From Vicia villosa (lineage: Eukaryota; Streptophyta; Magnoliopsida; Fabales; Fabaceae): DNA of 64,000 nucleotides. The stretch covers positions 26,725,915-26,789,914 of the forward strand of contig NC_081186.1 in the NCBI RefSeq assembly GCF_029867415.1, written 5' to 3'. The notes beneath the pieces were generated by a model, which was given only the letters and a program-made list of their open reading frames with translations, searched no databases and had not been told where the DNA came from. Of this stretch, positions 46,801 through 58,139 are shown piece after piece. Position 1 is the stretch's first letter; every line of letters begins with the position of its first letter. Made by a program: the position numbers and the translations under genes.

Positions 46801-46938
46801 AAACTTGACTTCTCCACCTGGTTTAAGCACCAGGTCTTGGAATGTAGACCTTCTTCCCGTCATGTGTCGCGAGCACCCAGAGTCCAGGTACCATGACATT
46901 TTGCTTTCTGTCCTCTTTGCCGCCAAGGATATCTGCAA
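43804..46938 (-). CDS. SIRE-type pol: protease, integrase, RT, RNase H (1044 codons)
   Basis: A long open frame, upstream-shifted relative to gag. It has protease (WYLDSGCSRHMTGRRSTF near the start), the integrase zinc end (HRRLGHASLRK...CEACQKGKF), the integrase core (HIDLFGP, SDHGGEF, GVVERKNR), RT (IYVDDIIFGTSN, about residue 731) and RNase H (FCDADYAGD, about 894). The usual STTEAEY motif reads STTEAGY, replacing the Glu expected to bind catalytic metal. The frame joins gag only through a frameshift near 46925, so it lacks its own start and is probably not expressed as a working polyprotein. Confidence 0.92.
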   Translation of the reverse strand: MQISLAAKRTESKMSWYLDSGCSRHMTGRRSTFQDLVLKPGGEVKFGGDQKGKIIGSGTISLGNSPSITNVLLVEGLTHNLLSISQLSDNGYDIIFNQMSCKAVSQKDGSILFTSKRKNNIYKIDLSDLEKQKVTCLMSVSEEQWVWHRRLGHASLRKISQINKLNLVRGLPNLKFKSDALCEACQKGKFSRPAFKSKNVVSTSRPLELLHIDLFGPVKTASVRGKKYGLVIVDDYSRWTWVKFLKHKDASHSVFFEFCTQIQSEKECKIIKVRSDHGGEFENRFLEEFFKENGIAHDFSCPRTPQQNGVVERKNRTLQEMARTMINETNMAKHFWAEAINTACYIQNRISIRPILNKTPYELWKNRKPNISYFHPFGCVCFILNTKDHLGMFDSKAQKCFLLGYFERSKGYRVYNTETLIVEESINIRFDDKLGLEKPKQFENFADFDIDISEAVKPRSNAAEAGSLRSNGLEDQVAASLENLRISEEPTIRRSPRLASAHSEDVILGKKDDPIRTRAFLKNNAECQLGLVSLIEPTSVDQALEDPDWIIAMQEELNQFTRNDVWDLVPRPKGFNIIGTKWVFRNKLSEKGEVVRNKARLVAQGYSQQEGIDYTETFAPVARLESIRLLISFATQHNITLYQMDVKSAFLNGYIDEEVYVHQPPGFEDSMSPNHVFKLKKSLYGLKQAPRAWYERLSSFLLENDFTRGKVDTTLFCKTFKKDILICQIYVDDIIFGTSNATLGKEFAESMQAEFEMSMMGELKYFLGIQINQTSDGTYVHQTKYVKELLKKFNLSESKEAKTPMHPTCVLGKDEVSKKVDQKLYRGMIGSLLYLTASRPDILFSVCLCARFQSDPRESHLTAVKRILRYLKGTTNVGLVYRRSKDYNLVGFCDADYAGDRIERKSTSGSCQFLGSHLISWYSKKQATIALSTTEAGYVAAAGCSTQMLWMRSQLEDYQIYESNIPIFCDNTSAICLSKNPILHSKAKHIEIKHHFIRDYVQKGVISLNFVDTDHQWADIFTKPLAEDRFKFILKNISMDLCPE

Positions 46939-48742
46939 CAGAAATTATCTTCTCCTTAGGTACCCACAATTTCTTGGGTCCTTTCTTGTTAGTTCTCCTC
47001 AAGTTCTGATTGAACTTGGGTTTAGCAAAATATTTAGCAGGAGGAACAGTATGATACTTCTTATTCTTAGTTCCATGATATTTCTTAGGTTGTGTCACAT
47101 GCTTCTTGGTGTGTGTTATGTGAAAACTTTGTGCATGTGATGTGTGCTTAATATCATGGGAGTGGCCAAATTTAAATTGGTTATACAGAGGCTTGTATGA
47201 TATTTTCATATCATCCACAGATTCAAGCTTGTATGGGATTTCACCCTCATAACCAATGCCAACTCTCTTGTTCCCAGACACAGCATATATCATGGAAGCT
47301 AGCTGACTTCTGCCAATACTTCTAGATAAGAACTTCCTGAAGCTTAAATCATATTCTTTCAGAATATGATTCAGACTGGGAGTGGATTTTTCTGAATCAG
47401 AAGGAGATCCAACATTATTGGATAATTTTAAAACTTTTTCTTTTAATTCAGAATTTTCCAACTCAAGCTTCTTGGTTTCAAATTCAAATTGCTTTTTCAG
47501 CTTTTTGTATTTGATACTAAGATGAGCTTTTAATTCAAGAAGCTCTGTTAGACTGGAAACTAACTCTTCTCTAGATAGTTCAGAAAATACCTCTTCAGAA
47601 TCTGATTCTGATGTAGATTCTGATCCATCATCTTCTGTCGCCATCAGCGCAAAGTTTGCCTGCTCTCCTTCAGAGTCTGATCCTGATTCTGATTCAGAAT
47701 CATCCCATGTTGCCATAAGACCTTTCTTCTTATGAAACTTCTTCTTGGGATTCTCCTTCTGAAGTTTCGGACACTCATTCTTGTAATGTCCAGGCTCATT
47801 GCACTCATAGCAGACAGCCTTCTTCTTGTCAGATCTTCTGTCACCAGAAGATTCTCCTCGTTCAAATTTCTTTGAACTTCTGAAGCCTCTGAACTTCCTT
47901 TGCTTGCTTTTCCAGAGTTGGTTTACCCTTCTGGAGATCATGGACAGTTCATCTTCTTCTTCAGGATCTTCTTCTCTAGCCTGAAAAGCGTTAGTGCATT
48001 TTTTAACATTAGCTTTTAATGCGATAGACTTACCTTTCTTCTGAGGTTCATTAGCGTCAAGTTCAATCTCATGACTCCTCAGGGCACTGATCAGCTCTTC
48101 CAAAGAAACTTCATTCAGATTCTTCGCAATCTTGAATGCAGTCACCATTGGGCCCCATCTTCTGGGCAAACTTCTGATGATCTTCTTTACATGATCAACC
48201 TTGGTGTAGCCTTTGTCGAGAACTCTCAATCCAGCAGTCAGAGTTTGAAATCTTGAAAACATCTTTTCAATGTCTTCATCATCCTCCATCTTGAAGGCTT
48301 CATACTTCTGGATTAGTGCAAGAGCTTTGGTCTCCTTGACTTAAGCATTTCCTTCATGAGTCATCTTCAAGGACTCATATATGTCATGGGCCGTTTCCCT
48401 GTTAGACATCTTCTCATACTCAGCATGAGAGATAGCATACAGCAAAACAGTCCTGCATTTGTGATGATTCTTGAAATCTTTCTTTTGATCATCATTCATT
48501 TCGCTTCTCGTGTGCCTTACACCAGTAGCTTTAACAGGATGTTTGTAACCATCCAGCAGAAGATCCCATAGATCAGCATCCAGACCAAGAAAGTAACTTT
48601 CTAATTTATCTTTCCAATACTCAAAGTTTTCACCATCGAATATTGGTGGTCTGGTGTAACCATTGTTACCATTACCATTGTAGTATTGCTCAGCTGAGCC
48701 AGATGAAGATGCAGCTGGATTTGTTGGAATTTCACCAGCCAT
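46823..48742 (-). pseudogene. SIRE-type gag, interrupted by one stop
   Basis: The ATG at 48742 opens gag (YTRPPIFDGENFEYWKDKLE). An in-frame TAA at about 48341 follows HEGNA, where a Gln would fit (CAA to TAA). The frame continues to 46823 with the rest of gag, a CCHC knuckle (CYECNEPGHYKNEC), a Ser/Asp/Glu-rich acidic stretch, a Leu/Lys/Glu-rich predicted coiled coil and a His/Lys-rich tail. The end overlaps the pol frame by 116 bp in a different frame, where the frameshift lies. Confidence 0.93.
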
Positions 48743-48814
48743 CTTTTACTGAAGCGTTTTTCTCTTCCTGAATCTTTTCTAAACACGGTTAAGTGCTTGC
48801 ACCTTAGAACCGGC

Positions 48815-48826
48815 GCTCTGATACCA
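48815..48826 (-). other. Primer-binding site, initiator tRNA-Met type (SIRE)
   Basis: TGGTATCAGAGC in element sense, 2 bp inside the 5' LTR. Confidence 0.94.
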
Positions 48827-48828
48827 AT

Positions 48829-50045
48829 TGAAGGATAGAAAAACACTTAGAAAGGGGGGGGGGGGTTTGAATAAGTGTAGTCTAAAAACTTGAACGATAA
48901 AAACAATATGCACAGTTATTTTTATCCTGGTTCGTTCTTAACTAAACTACTCCAGTTCACCCCCACGGAGTGATTTACCTCACCTGAGGATTTAATCCAC
49001 TAATCGCAACAGATTACAATGGTTTTCCACTTAGTCCGCGACTAAGTCTTCTAGAGTATCCTGATCACAACCTGATCACTCCAGGAACAAATGCTTAGAC
49101 ACAAGCTAAGACTTTCTTAGAGTATCCTGACCACCACGTGATCACTCTAATTACAACTGCTTAGACACAAGCTAAGACTTCCTAGAGTATCCTGATCAAC
49201 ACTTGATCACTCTAGTTACTTACAAATTAATGTAATCAAATAAGAGTTTTACAATGCTTCTTAAAAGCTATAATCACAACAGTGATATTTCTCTTAACGT
49301 TTAAGCTTAATCTCACTAATATATTACAACAGCAATGTAGTGAGCTTTGATGAAGATGAAGTTTCTGAGCTTTGAATTTGAACAGCGTTTCAGCAAGTCT
49401 TTCAGAATAATTTAGTTCAGAATTCGTGTACTTGCTTCTCATCAGAACTTCATATTTATAGGCGTTTGAGAAGATGACCGTTGGGCGCATTTAATGCTTT
49501 GCGTATTCCGTACAGCTTTGCATTTAATGTTTCACGCTTTTGTCAACTACCTCGAGCCTTGTTCACGCTGTGTCTACTGACGTTGCCTTTAATAGCTTCC
49601 AACGTTCCTTTTGTCAGTCAGCGTAGCCTGCCACCTGTACTTTCTTCTGATCTAATGTTTGTGAATATAATATTTGAATATCATTAGAGTCAAACAGTTT
49701 GGTGCATAGCATCTTCTTGTCTTCTGACCTTGAAGTGCTTCTGAGCGTGATACCATCAGAACTTAAGTGCTTCTGCTTCTGATCTCAAGTTCTTCTGATG
49801 CTTCCATAGACCCATGTTCTGATTCTGCCTTGACCATCTTCTGATGTCTTGCCAGACCATGTTCTGATGTTGCATGCTGAACCTTCTGAGACAAAGCTTC
49901 TGAGCGCTGATTTGTGCATACTCTTTATATATTTCCTGAAATGGAATTTGCAATGTATTAGAGTACCACATTATCTCACACAAAATTCATATCCTTGTTA
50001 TCATCAAAACTAAGAATATTAATCAGAACAAATCTTGTTCTAACA
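48829..50045 (-). repeat. 5' LTR of the SIRE-type element (1217 bp)
   Basis: Partner of 40406-41617; the 5-bp length difference is the G run near 48854. About ten scattered substitutions by eye. Confidence 0.95.
49453..49460 (-). promoter_or_regulatory. TATA box of the SIRE 5' LTR
   Basis: TATAAATA on the minus strand in the 5' LTR, about 590 bp from its 5' end, a likely core promoter for element transcription. The same box is conserved in the 3' LTR. Confidence 0.65.
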
Positions 50046-51251
50046 CATAGGGCATTACACTTCAATCCAAGGCCTACAGTCATCAATTTCATCTGGTCGA
50101 CAATTAGGGTTTTTGACCTAATTCACCAAGATAGTTGACTTTTTAATCAGGAGATGGATCCAAAACTCAAAGCATGACTCAAGAACTTCTATTACCTCAA
50201 TATAATCCATTCACATCACTCATTTGAAGAGGAGAGTTTGATTCATCACAAAAGTCCAAGAATTCACTTCATCTGGAAAAAGTCAACTGTACAAGATCAC
50301 CTTTGACTTTTTGGAAATTTTGGTCAACCATGACTTTTGAAGTTTTAAATCATTAATATATGATATTTGAAGTCATTTGATTAAGAAAAATCAAGAAAAT
50401 CAATCAAGAATCAAAAGTCAAAAGTTTGACTTTTCATACTTAAAAATTTTTCTAAGTGTTTTCAAGTGGTTTTTGCCAAACTTTGGAAGGGATTTTCTCA
50501 AAATTTCACCTACAAACTGAAAAAAACTTCCAACATGAAAGTTGTAGATTTTGATCCAATAAATAACTTTGACACATTTAATTTTTTGGCTAAAAATCAA
50601 CCATTGAAGAGATATGGAACTTCAAAGTGGCTGCCTTCACAAAACATGCAAGAAAACCCTAGTTTTCTTCAAACTTTATGGGACTTTTTCACTAATTTCC
50701 CTAAAGAATTTGGGCAAACACCAAACTAATGAATTAAAGTACATGTTAAGGGCTTTCCAAATTGTGCTCAACCTTCTCCAAATTCATTTTGAGCTAAGAG
50801 ATATGATTGATCAAAGTTAGGCACTTGAAGTGAAAATTATAGGTCATGTGCAATTTGGAACTTTGCAATTTTGTGCAAATGACTTCACTAAGTGATGCTA
50901 CCCGACCTCTAATACATCTGCAAGCACACCATACATCTATTTTCATCATTGCATAAGGATTAGAGAATATTCCCAAAAACAAAGGCATGTGATTATGTAA
51001 TGATTGCATTTGAGAATTTATGGCAAGATGATGAATCACCAAAGGAATCTCTTCCCAACCAATTGGAGCTCATTTCTGTCTCAGATTTTTCCCCTAAGAT
51101 CAAGCAAAATCGAGGGCTAGGGGATTGATCAAATGGAATCAAAATTTCCATCATTGCATTTTGGATATTTTTGAATTCCTTCATAGCCAAGAAACCAAAT
51201 CAACCTCACTAAGTAACCACACTCCTCTTCAACTATACTAAACCATTTGCC

Positions 51252-51259
51252 TATAAATA
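51252..51259 (+). promoter_or_regulatory. TATA box of the gypsy-like LTR
   Basis: TATAAATA followed by pyrimidine-rich and CA-type start candidates within about 40 bp. It fits the U3/R border of a plus-strand LTR. Confidence 0.5.
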
Positions 51260-51950
51260 CAAGTGCTATCCTTCATACAATTCACACCAAAGCAACTCTA
51301 TTCTTTGCTTTCTCTTTCTCTTCTTATGCATATGGTTTTTCAAAGTTCTTTGGCAAGAAGAATCGTTTTCTTCAAACTAGAGCTTCTCTTTGGAAGCTCA
51401 AATCGAAGGTGTCGGGTAGAGCAATTCAGAAGGATTGAAGTCACAATAAGCATTCAGTTAGCATCACTGAGTCCCAAGGAAGCTTTTAGGATCACTCACA
51501 CAAGCCCAGGTGTTCCTCATTATCCTCACGACCTCCATTTTCAGAGGTATTTTTTCAAACTCCAACCCACTTATTTGAGTATTCTTTCTCATATAGCTCG
51601 ATACTATCTTGTTCAGCGTCATCAGAGGATTGAAAACCCTCTATCATCATTCATTTATTCATCTTGTTTGTCATTTAATTTTAAATTTAGGGTTTATGTG
51701 TTCTTCGTGTTCATACTGAAATTTGTTAGCTACACTTAGAATAAATGAATTCTGAACCCATGATCATGTTCCTTGTCCAAAAACGAACAAAATTGATGTT
51801 TACATCGTACCATTTGGTTGAGAAACCAGAGAGTTAGAATTTTGAATTCTCACGAGCTCAAGGAAGAAGATGACTATAGTGGCGCGCAAATTTGAATCTC
51901 CTGGATCTTTTTTAAAATATAATCAATTCATTGCGTATGTTATACAAACT

Positions 51951-52022
51951 GAGCGCGTAGCTCAGTTGGTCAGGTTTTGTGGAGTAGTTGTCAAGGGCGT
52001 GGGTTCAAGCCTTGCTAGGACC
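51951..52022 (+). ncRNA. tRNA-like module (A box and B box), degenerate
   Basis: An A box TAGCTCAGTTGG (51958-51969) and B box GGTTCAAGCCT (52002-52012) have starts 44 bp apart, as in tRNA genes, and are followed by a T run near 52031. The would-be acceptor arms (GAGCGCG and the 3' side) do not pair, so it is not a tRNA gene. It could be a SINE head or a tRNA-derived insertion in the LTR. Confidence 0.5.
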
Positions 52023-52868
52023 AAAACCAATTTTTTATCACTTTTTCCATTTAATTTCTTCACAACTTTAATCAATTATTTAACCTATCAAATTACTTCA
52101 TTTTGACTTCATTTTTCACACACTTGTTGATTAATACATATATTTTATGAATAAATCAAAAAATCACAAAAATATTATTTATTTTGTATATTTTTATTAG
52201 GTTGAAAATGGTGTTGTTTTAGTGTTTAAAATATGTTTTAATATATGTTTTCATTAAACTTTCAAAAAAACTAATACCTCACAAATACTTTGTGATAAAA
52301 CCCTAAGCCATCTAGGTCTCAATTAGGTTTAGATTTCATCTTTACCCTAATTAAGTTGACTTTTGTCAAAATTCAAAACTATTTTTATATTTCAAAATAA
52401 ACAGACGATCGAGGTTGTCAAACAATAGAACCTCGCATTATTCTCAACTGTTTCTCATAAACAAGAAAATCATTTTCATTGGGCCTCTATTAGAGTGTAA
52501 GTCCTAACACCTTTTTTCTTTTCATAGTTTGTTTTCCAAAACTGTATTTTCAAAATCTCCTTTCTGTTTTCAAAACATTCTTCTGGTATTTGAAGGGCAT
52601 TATTCCCGGTGAAACTCTTCAGATACCTATGTGACCTTTGTCCATCTTCACTTCTTCTGTTTTCAAAAACCCTTAACTATTTATCATAAATATTCAACTG
52701 TTATCAATTGTTGGTAAGGCTTTGTACATACTTCTTCAAAGGCCTCCACTCCATCCAGGTTAGGCTTTACAAGCTTTCAATTTACAGTCTTTATTTAAAT
52801 TACTGTTAAATATAGAACTGTTTATATATTGTTTAGAACTACGTCTGAGTGTAAACCCTAGGACAGTT

Positions 52869-52871
<3 letters not shown>

Positions 52872-52907
<36 letters not shown>
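52872..52907. repeat. (AT)18 microsatellite
   Basis: Eighteen AT units directly before the next LTR start. Confidence 0.95.
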
Positions 52908-52910
<3 letters not shown>

Positions 52911-55900
52911 AATACGGTGAACTGACTTTTTATCGATCGAAATGTCGCGGTTAAGCATGAGTCGCCACCGACTTTTATTTTATCCAAACTAAATCGGAAA
53001 GGCTAAAAGAAACAGAAAAAAACCTTTTAAAGAAATCTGAGTTCGGGGGGTAATTTATGCAAAGGGAAGGTGTAAGGCACCCTTTGCATCCATGGTTTTC
53101 CATGGGCTCTTAATTGCTTTGCTTGCTCGTTTGTTTAGAAAATGTAGATGAAAGAGATAGGGACTTTAGCTTGTGAATAAGCGTTGCCCTTTTGAAAAAT
53201 TATGAGAAAGAATAAAAAGATTTGAGCATTGCAAGGCAATTAGGGGCAATTACCTTAAACTCAGATGATAGGTCTCTTTTTAGCCTTTCAGAATGAAAGG
53301 GTCTATCCTTGCCATAAGAGGGCAGGAAGCCTTTCGTTTGGAGGTTGAAGGGTCATCGAAGCATCCTTTGCCATAAGACTGTCCCATGCCATAGAAGGGC
53401 AGGTAGTCTAAGGCAAGGATCAGAATAAGCCATTTTTCGTTATGCAACCAGAAGATACCTCAGCCTTTTTCCGTAGGCAACTTCCGAGGGTCGAGGTCAT
53501 ATTGTGTATCGAAGGCAGCATCATTTAGGGTCGTATGACCTTTGATTATCGAGGCAGCATGGCTGAGGTATCCTCATATTCGAGGGACGAGGCTTATTCT
53601 GCAAGACACAAAGGCAACAGGCAGCAGGCAACAGGCAACAAGGCAACAGAGAGGTTACCCCAAAAGGGTGCGTGTGTGCAACAATCACGTGGTTCAATTC
53701 AGTTATTTATCTTGTAATTAATTATCTACATTGATTTAAGGCTTGCACTCCCTAAGATTACTACCCACGCATTAATATAAAGCAATAAAGGGGGCGGGAA
53801 ATTGTAACCAGCGGATCCCTTAATAGGGTTTGACATAAGTAATAATATACAAAGAAAAAATATCTAGGTTAGGGTTTTAGGGTTACCAATGTAGCTTTGG
53901 CAATTATCGAACCCTGAAAAGGCAAACAAAATAAAAATGGGGTGAGTGTATGGCTAATTTAGAGGCGAACATCTCTAACCCTAAAATAAGAAGGTCGAGA
54001 CAATAAATTGAAATGAGTAAATAAATGAAAAGGTACTTAACTTTTTGCATTTGATCTGATATGGTTAGTGGTCGGAGGATATTTAATTAACCCTGAAAAT
54101 TAGGCATGCAGAAGAGAAATGTTAGTGCATGAACGATCTACAAACCTTAAAAGTTTACAAACCCCTTAAAAAATTTACAAACCCTAAAGGTTTAAGAAAA
54201 CTTATTGTGACCTTAAAAGGTTTATAAGACTTAATAATACGTTAGTGGATAACACCTACCAGAATCATGGTTTAAGGCATATGATAAATTTAATTAGCCC
54301 AAAATTAAATTGTTGCCCAAAAATAATTATTAAAAATTTGTTTAATATTATAAGAAAAAAAATCGAATTTTTGATTAAAAATAAATTGTTATATTAATAA
54401 AGTGAAATGTTTTAATAAAATACATTGAATAAATAGAATAAAAGAAGAAAGGAGAAGTAATAAAAAAAAAAGGAAAAGAAAACAAATAAAACAAAAGAGT
54501 ATATTAAAAAAAAGCTTAGCTTCGATCATATGTGATGAGCCCATGAGGGTATATGGTGAGGAAGCATCATCTGGTTCGTCAGATTTGAATTCGTTGGAGA
54601 GCCAAGGGCTGATAAACGAAGGTGCATGATAGGCTATGTGCGCTGGGTGTAGGCAATCTGTGAGCAAATGTCTTTGAAAAATAAAATCTTGTGACCTGGG
54701 GATCGAACCCCTTGCCTGCTGGTCACATGGGTCTCTTGATTGCCAGCTGAGCCAAGTTTACAAGTCGCTAATAAGATAACAATAAATCAATAAATATAAA
54801 AACGAACGCTAAAGGCAAATTGAGGAAAAGTCAAAGTGGACCCCCCTTGTTTCTTGTGCCATCCAATGAGAATGGAGAGAGAAAGTCAGAACATTTGACC
54901 GCCCAATGAAATTGCAGCGCACGCGAGGAGAGAGAAATAAGGAGTGGACCAGCCAATAGCGTTGCTTGAAGGGGCCACGCATGCAGTCAGCGGATCCCTC
55001 GCCTGAAGACCGCCGCGAACCACCTTCTTCTCCGGCGAGTCCATCCCTGCGACCTGCAAAAATAAACAGAATAAATACGGAAACGATACCTTACCCCCTA
55101 TTTCAGACCTTGCGAATCTAATGACAGTGTCCGTTTGTCCTGAAAGTGCCCGGATTTTGAGATACGAAGCCCCACGTTTTTGGAGCCCTAACAATGGTAG
55201 GCTGTGATTCGAACCGTTAAGCTCACATGTTGTACGTCAAACCTGCCCTAAATAAGCTCTTGGACATGAACAAACACATAAAACACGTCAACGATGCATG
55301 GAAAGTAAAAACGAATACAAGAATTTTCACCAAACCGGAGCATTCAAAAGGTGCGATTCAGGGACTCTCTGAGATCGTGAAAGGGCTTGGATTGTCCGCT
55401 GGGCGTCTCAGGAGAATGAATAGGTCATTGGCTTCGATTGAAATCACCAGGAAAGTTGACTTTTGCATTGCCCTAGACTTGCAAAATTTTGGCGAGTTGG
55501 TTAGGGTTTATTGAGTGAATCCTCTCCCCTTTGCCATCTGCACTTGTTTTGTATTTATATGAGACTGATTAGGGCAACTAAAACCTGACCAAATCTTCTT
55601 GAATCTTGATTTGCAAGTTTGAGAAATTTGATTAAAAATATGCTTTAGAAATTTCCAATTATGGCCAATATTGACTCAATCTTCTCCCAATCATATTTGC
55701 ACGAAATTACATTGGATGTGGAGAATATTTGCTGATCAAAATAGGTCCAAACCATATCTTTGATAGAATATTTGATTTTTTAGTAATTTATTTGTTTTTA
55801 ATCATTTTTAAATGATTTAAAAAGTCAAAATAAATCACATAAATCAAAGAAATTCGTGGGAAATAGTTTATGGGCTCCTAATGCCATGAGGAACAAGCTT

Positions 55901-56720
55901 GGATTTTTAACAACATAGGCCCATTAGCAAAAAATTCAAAATTCCTTCATATTTTCCCCTCAAAAATAGCTCAACTTTGCCAAGGCTTACTTCTCTCAAT
56001 TTTTGAGGTATGGAAGGGTTCTAGGACTTTTTAGAAACCTTGAAGAGTCCTCTAACCAGTGTCTTTGGTTCCATATCAAAATTATTTTCCATTCTCATTT
56101 TATACCCTTTTGGAAAAAGTGTCTTCTTGTTGACTTTTGAAAAGGACCTATAATGTATGAAGCCATATCTCTTAGATCATTGACCTATGAGCTCTGATTC
56201 TCGGACCATTGGATAGAGGAATGAATTCCCTTCAAAATGAGCTTTGGTGGGAATTTTTCTGATGAAGTATGAATATTTGGTGAATTTTCAAAGTTTGGTT
56301 GACTCTTTCAGTTCATGCCAAAAATAGTAACTTTTGACTTTTGACTTTTTTGATCTTTCAAATCATCATCGTGATCAATCCTTGATCAAATGATGATTTT
56401 AGGGTTATGAGGATGTTGTTGACCAAATATCTTGAGTTTTGACTGTATAATGACTGTTTTGTCCTTGGGTGTCGACTGTTGACCTAATCAGGATTTGAGG
56501 GACTAAATTTGCTCTGTTCGACTTGAAACTTTATATGGAGATACTTTGGGATGTTAGTGACCCTATGGAACCACCTTGAGCCATTGATTCAATGATTTTC
56601 CTCTGAATTATTCAAACCCTAGTTTAGAACTTCTGTGTGGGAGACTGTGTTTTGGGAGCTTTGTCTTTTGATTTGGTTTTGTGTATGAAAAATAGCATGG
56701 GCAAATTTTGGGGTATGACA
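52908..56720 (-). repeat. LTR of the second Tat/Ogre-like element (3813 bp)
   Basis: TGTCATACCCC...CCGTATTACA in element sense. It shares the GTCGCCACCGACTTTTATTT block with the LTR at 36601 but is about 1 kb longer. It contains a tRNA-like module (54700-54761). A 95-codon open frame at 55227-55514 resembles no family I recognise and is not called. Confidence 0.75.
54700..54761 (-). ncRNA. tRNA-like module (A box and B box) inside the LTR, degenerate
   Basis: On the minus strand, an A box TGGCTCAGCTGG (54743-54754) and B box GGTTCGATCC (54700-54709) start 45 bp apart. No complete cloverleaf is evident. The matching segment was not seen in the LTR at 36601, so it may be an insertion such as a SINE head. 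Confidence 0.5.
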
Positions 56721-56909
56721 GCTGCCCCTGTTCAATTATCTTAAACCTGAAGATGTAGAGTGGTTTGCGCGCCAGTCGGTATCTGAAGGTGGAAGATGAT
56801 TGAACATAAGAATACCAAGAAATTTGCCCTATTTGAAGTTGGGACTTTTGTCGGAGATGGGCTTGTGGATGCCATCTGGTAGTTGAATTTTGAGAATATG
56901 TTGTTTGCG

Positions 56910-57467
56910 CGTTGACCGTGTCATTACCGTTCGTGGTAGATGAATTAGATCCTTGGGAATTGATCGTGTCAGTATCGTTCGTGATACTTGAATTAGATCT
57001 TGGAAAGATGATCGTGTCTTCATCGTTCGTGATGATAGAATTAGATCTGGGGAGATAATCGTGTCTTCATCGTTCGTGATGATAGAATTAGATTCTCTTG
57101 TCGTGTCAGCACCGTTCGTAGTGACTGAATTAGACTGGGAAGGCCAGTGATCGTGTCCACACCGTTCGTGATGATAGACTTAGACCTCTGAAATTTGATC
57201 GTGTCAGTACCGTTCGTAGTATCTGAATTAGATCTTCTGTCGTGTCAGTACCGTTCGTAGTAGCTGAATTAGACTGAGAATGTCAGTGACCGTGTCTACA
57301 CCGTTCGTGATGATAGAATTAGATCTCTGAGAGTTGACCGTGTCAGTACCGTTCGTAGTAACCGAATTAGATCTTTTGTCGTGTCAGTACTGTTCGTAGT
57401 AGCTGAATTAGACTTTGAAAGTGATCGTGTCATTACCGTTCGTGGTAAATGAATTAGATCTTCGAGC
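56910..57467. repeat. Tandem array CGTGTCAGTACCGTTCGTAG in the 3'UTR
   Basis: About twelve diverged copies of a core CGTGTC-N3-ACCGTTCGT followed by GAATTAGA, at roughly 45-60 bp spacing. One further copy lies beyond the CACTA element at 61081-61120, showing that the array was continuous before that insertion. Confidence 0.92.
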
Positions 57468-57499
57468 ATTCACTATGCCAAATTTGATATTTGGTATCG

Positions 57500-57865
57500 C
57501 CTAATTTAATAGCACTTTTGAAGAAAGTGCTATTGAAAAGGAAAAAAAAAGTTTATAATAGCACTTTGTCGTTGAACGCTATCATAAGATGCTGACAATA
57601 CGATTTTGATAGCACTTTGTGAAAAAATGTTATTATTAAACTTAAAAAAGATAGCACTTTTGTGGAAAGTGCTATTGAAAAGGGAAAAAAAAATTTATAA
57701 TAGCACTTTGACGTCAGACGCTATCATAAAATGCTAACTGTACGATTTTGATGGCACTTTTTGAAAAAATGCTATTATTAAACTTAAAAAAGATAGCACT
57801 ATTTTTAAAAATGCTATTAATATTTTTAACTAGGATAGCATTTCCTTTAAAAGTGCTATTATTGA
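57500..57865. repeat. Left subterminal repeats of the CACTA element
   Basis: Repeated ATAGCACTTT and AAAGTGCTAT in both orientations, likely transposase-binding sites. Confidence 0.88.
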
Positions 57866-58139
57866 TTTTTATAAAATAAAAAATAAAAATAAAATAAAAA
57901 AGGGGTGACTTTTCATTTTGGCACATAAAGATTTGGGTGACCGCCACAACCTAAACCAAAACCCAGCCGAGAAACCAAGACCACATCGAAGCCCTATCAC
58001 CATCTTCGTTAACCATCTTCGTTAACCCGTTAACCATCGCTTTCATCACCTGTTTCATCCTTTCGCCGCTGAAACCCTATCACCACGTGAAACCTCCTCT
58101 CTCAAACCGGAACTTCACCAAACCTCCTCTCTCGAACAA

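Larger units (their letters stand above)
40406..50045 (-). mobile_element. SIRE/Maximus-type Ty1/copia retrotransposon, full length
   Basis: A 9640-bp element on the minus strand with LTRs of 1212 and 1217 bp, tRNA-Met primer site, purine tract and perfect CATAG duplications (40401-40405 and 50046-50050). Long LTRs, a long gag with a Ser/Glu-rich and coiled-coil-like C-terminal part, and about 2.2 kb of non-coding sequence after pol fit the SIRE/Maximus lineage. The LTRs differ by about ten substitutions plus a G-run length difference (7 versus 12 G), so insertion was recent. Coding has one stop, one frameshift and an RNase H active-site change. Confidence 0.95.
50046..52871 (+). repeat. Continuation of the gypsy-like LTR after the SIRE insertion
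   Basis: Resumes after the CATAG duplication. A TATAAATA box lies at 51252-51259. Open frames here, including one at 51263-51739, have no family resemblance and low-complexity composition, so they are not called. The end of the LTR could not be placed; it lies before the (AT)n tract and the next LTR at 52908. With 40024-40405 the joined length would be about 3.2 kb. Confidence 0.5.

Noticed and set aside
51263..51739. 158-codon open frame downstream of the TATA box in the gypsy-like LTR
   Set aside because: Hydrophobic, pyrimidine-driven composition with no recognisable domain, at the expected R/U5 position of an LTR.
51951..52022. Functional tRNA gene
   Set aside because: A and B boxes are present but acceptor and anticodon arms do not form; reported as tRNA-like only.
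55227..55514. 95-codon open frame in the second Tat/Ogre-like LTR
   Set aside because: No family resemblance and wholly inside an LTR; antisense to the element. Kept only as a note.
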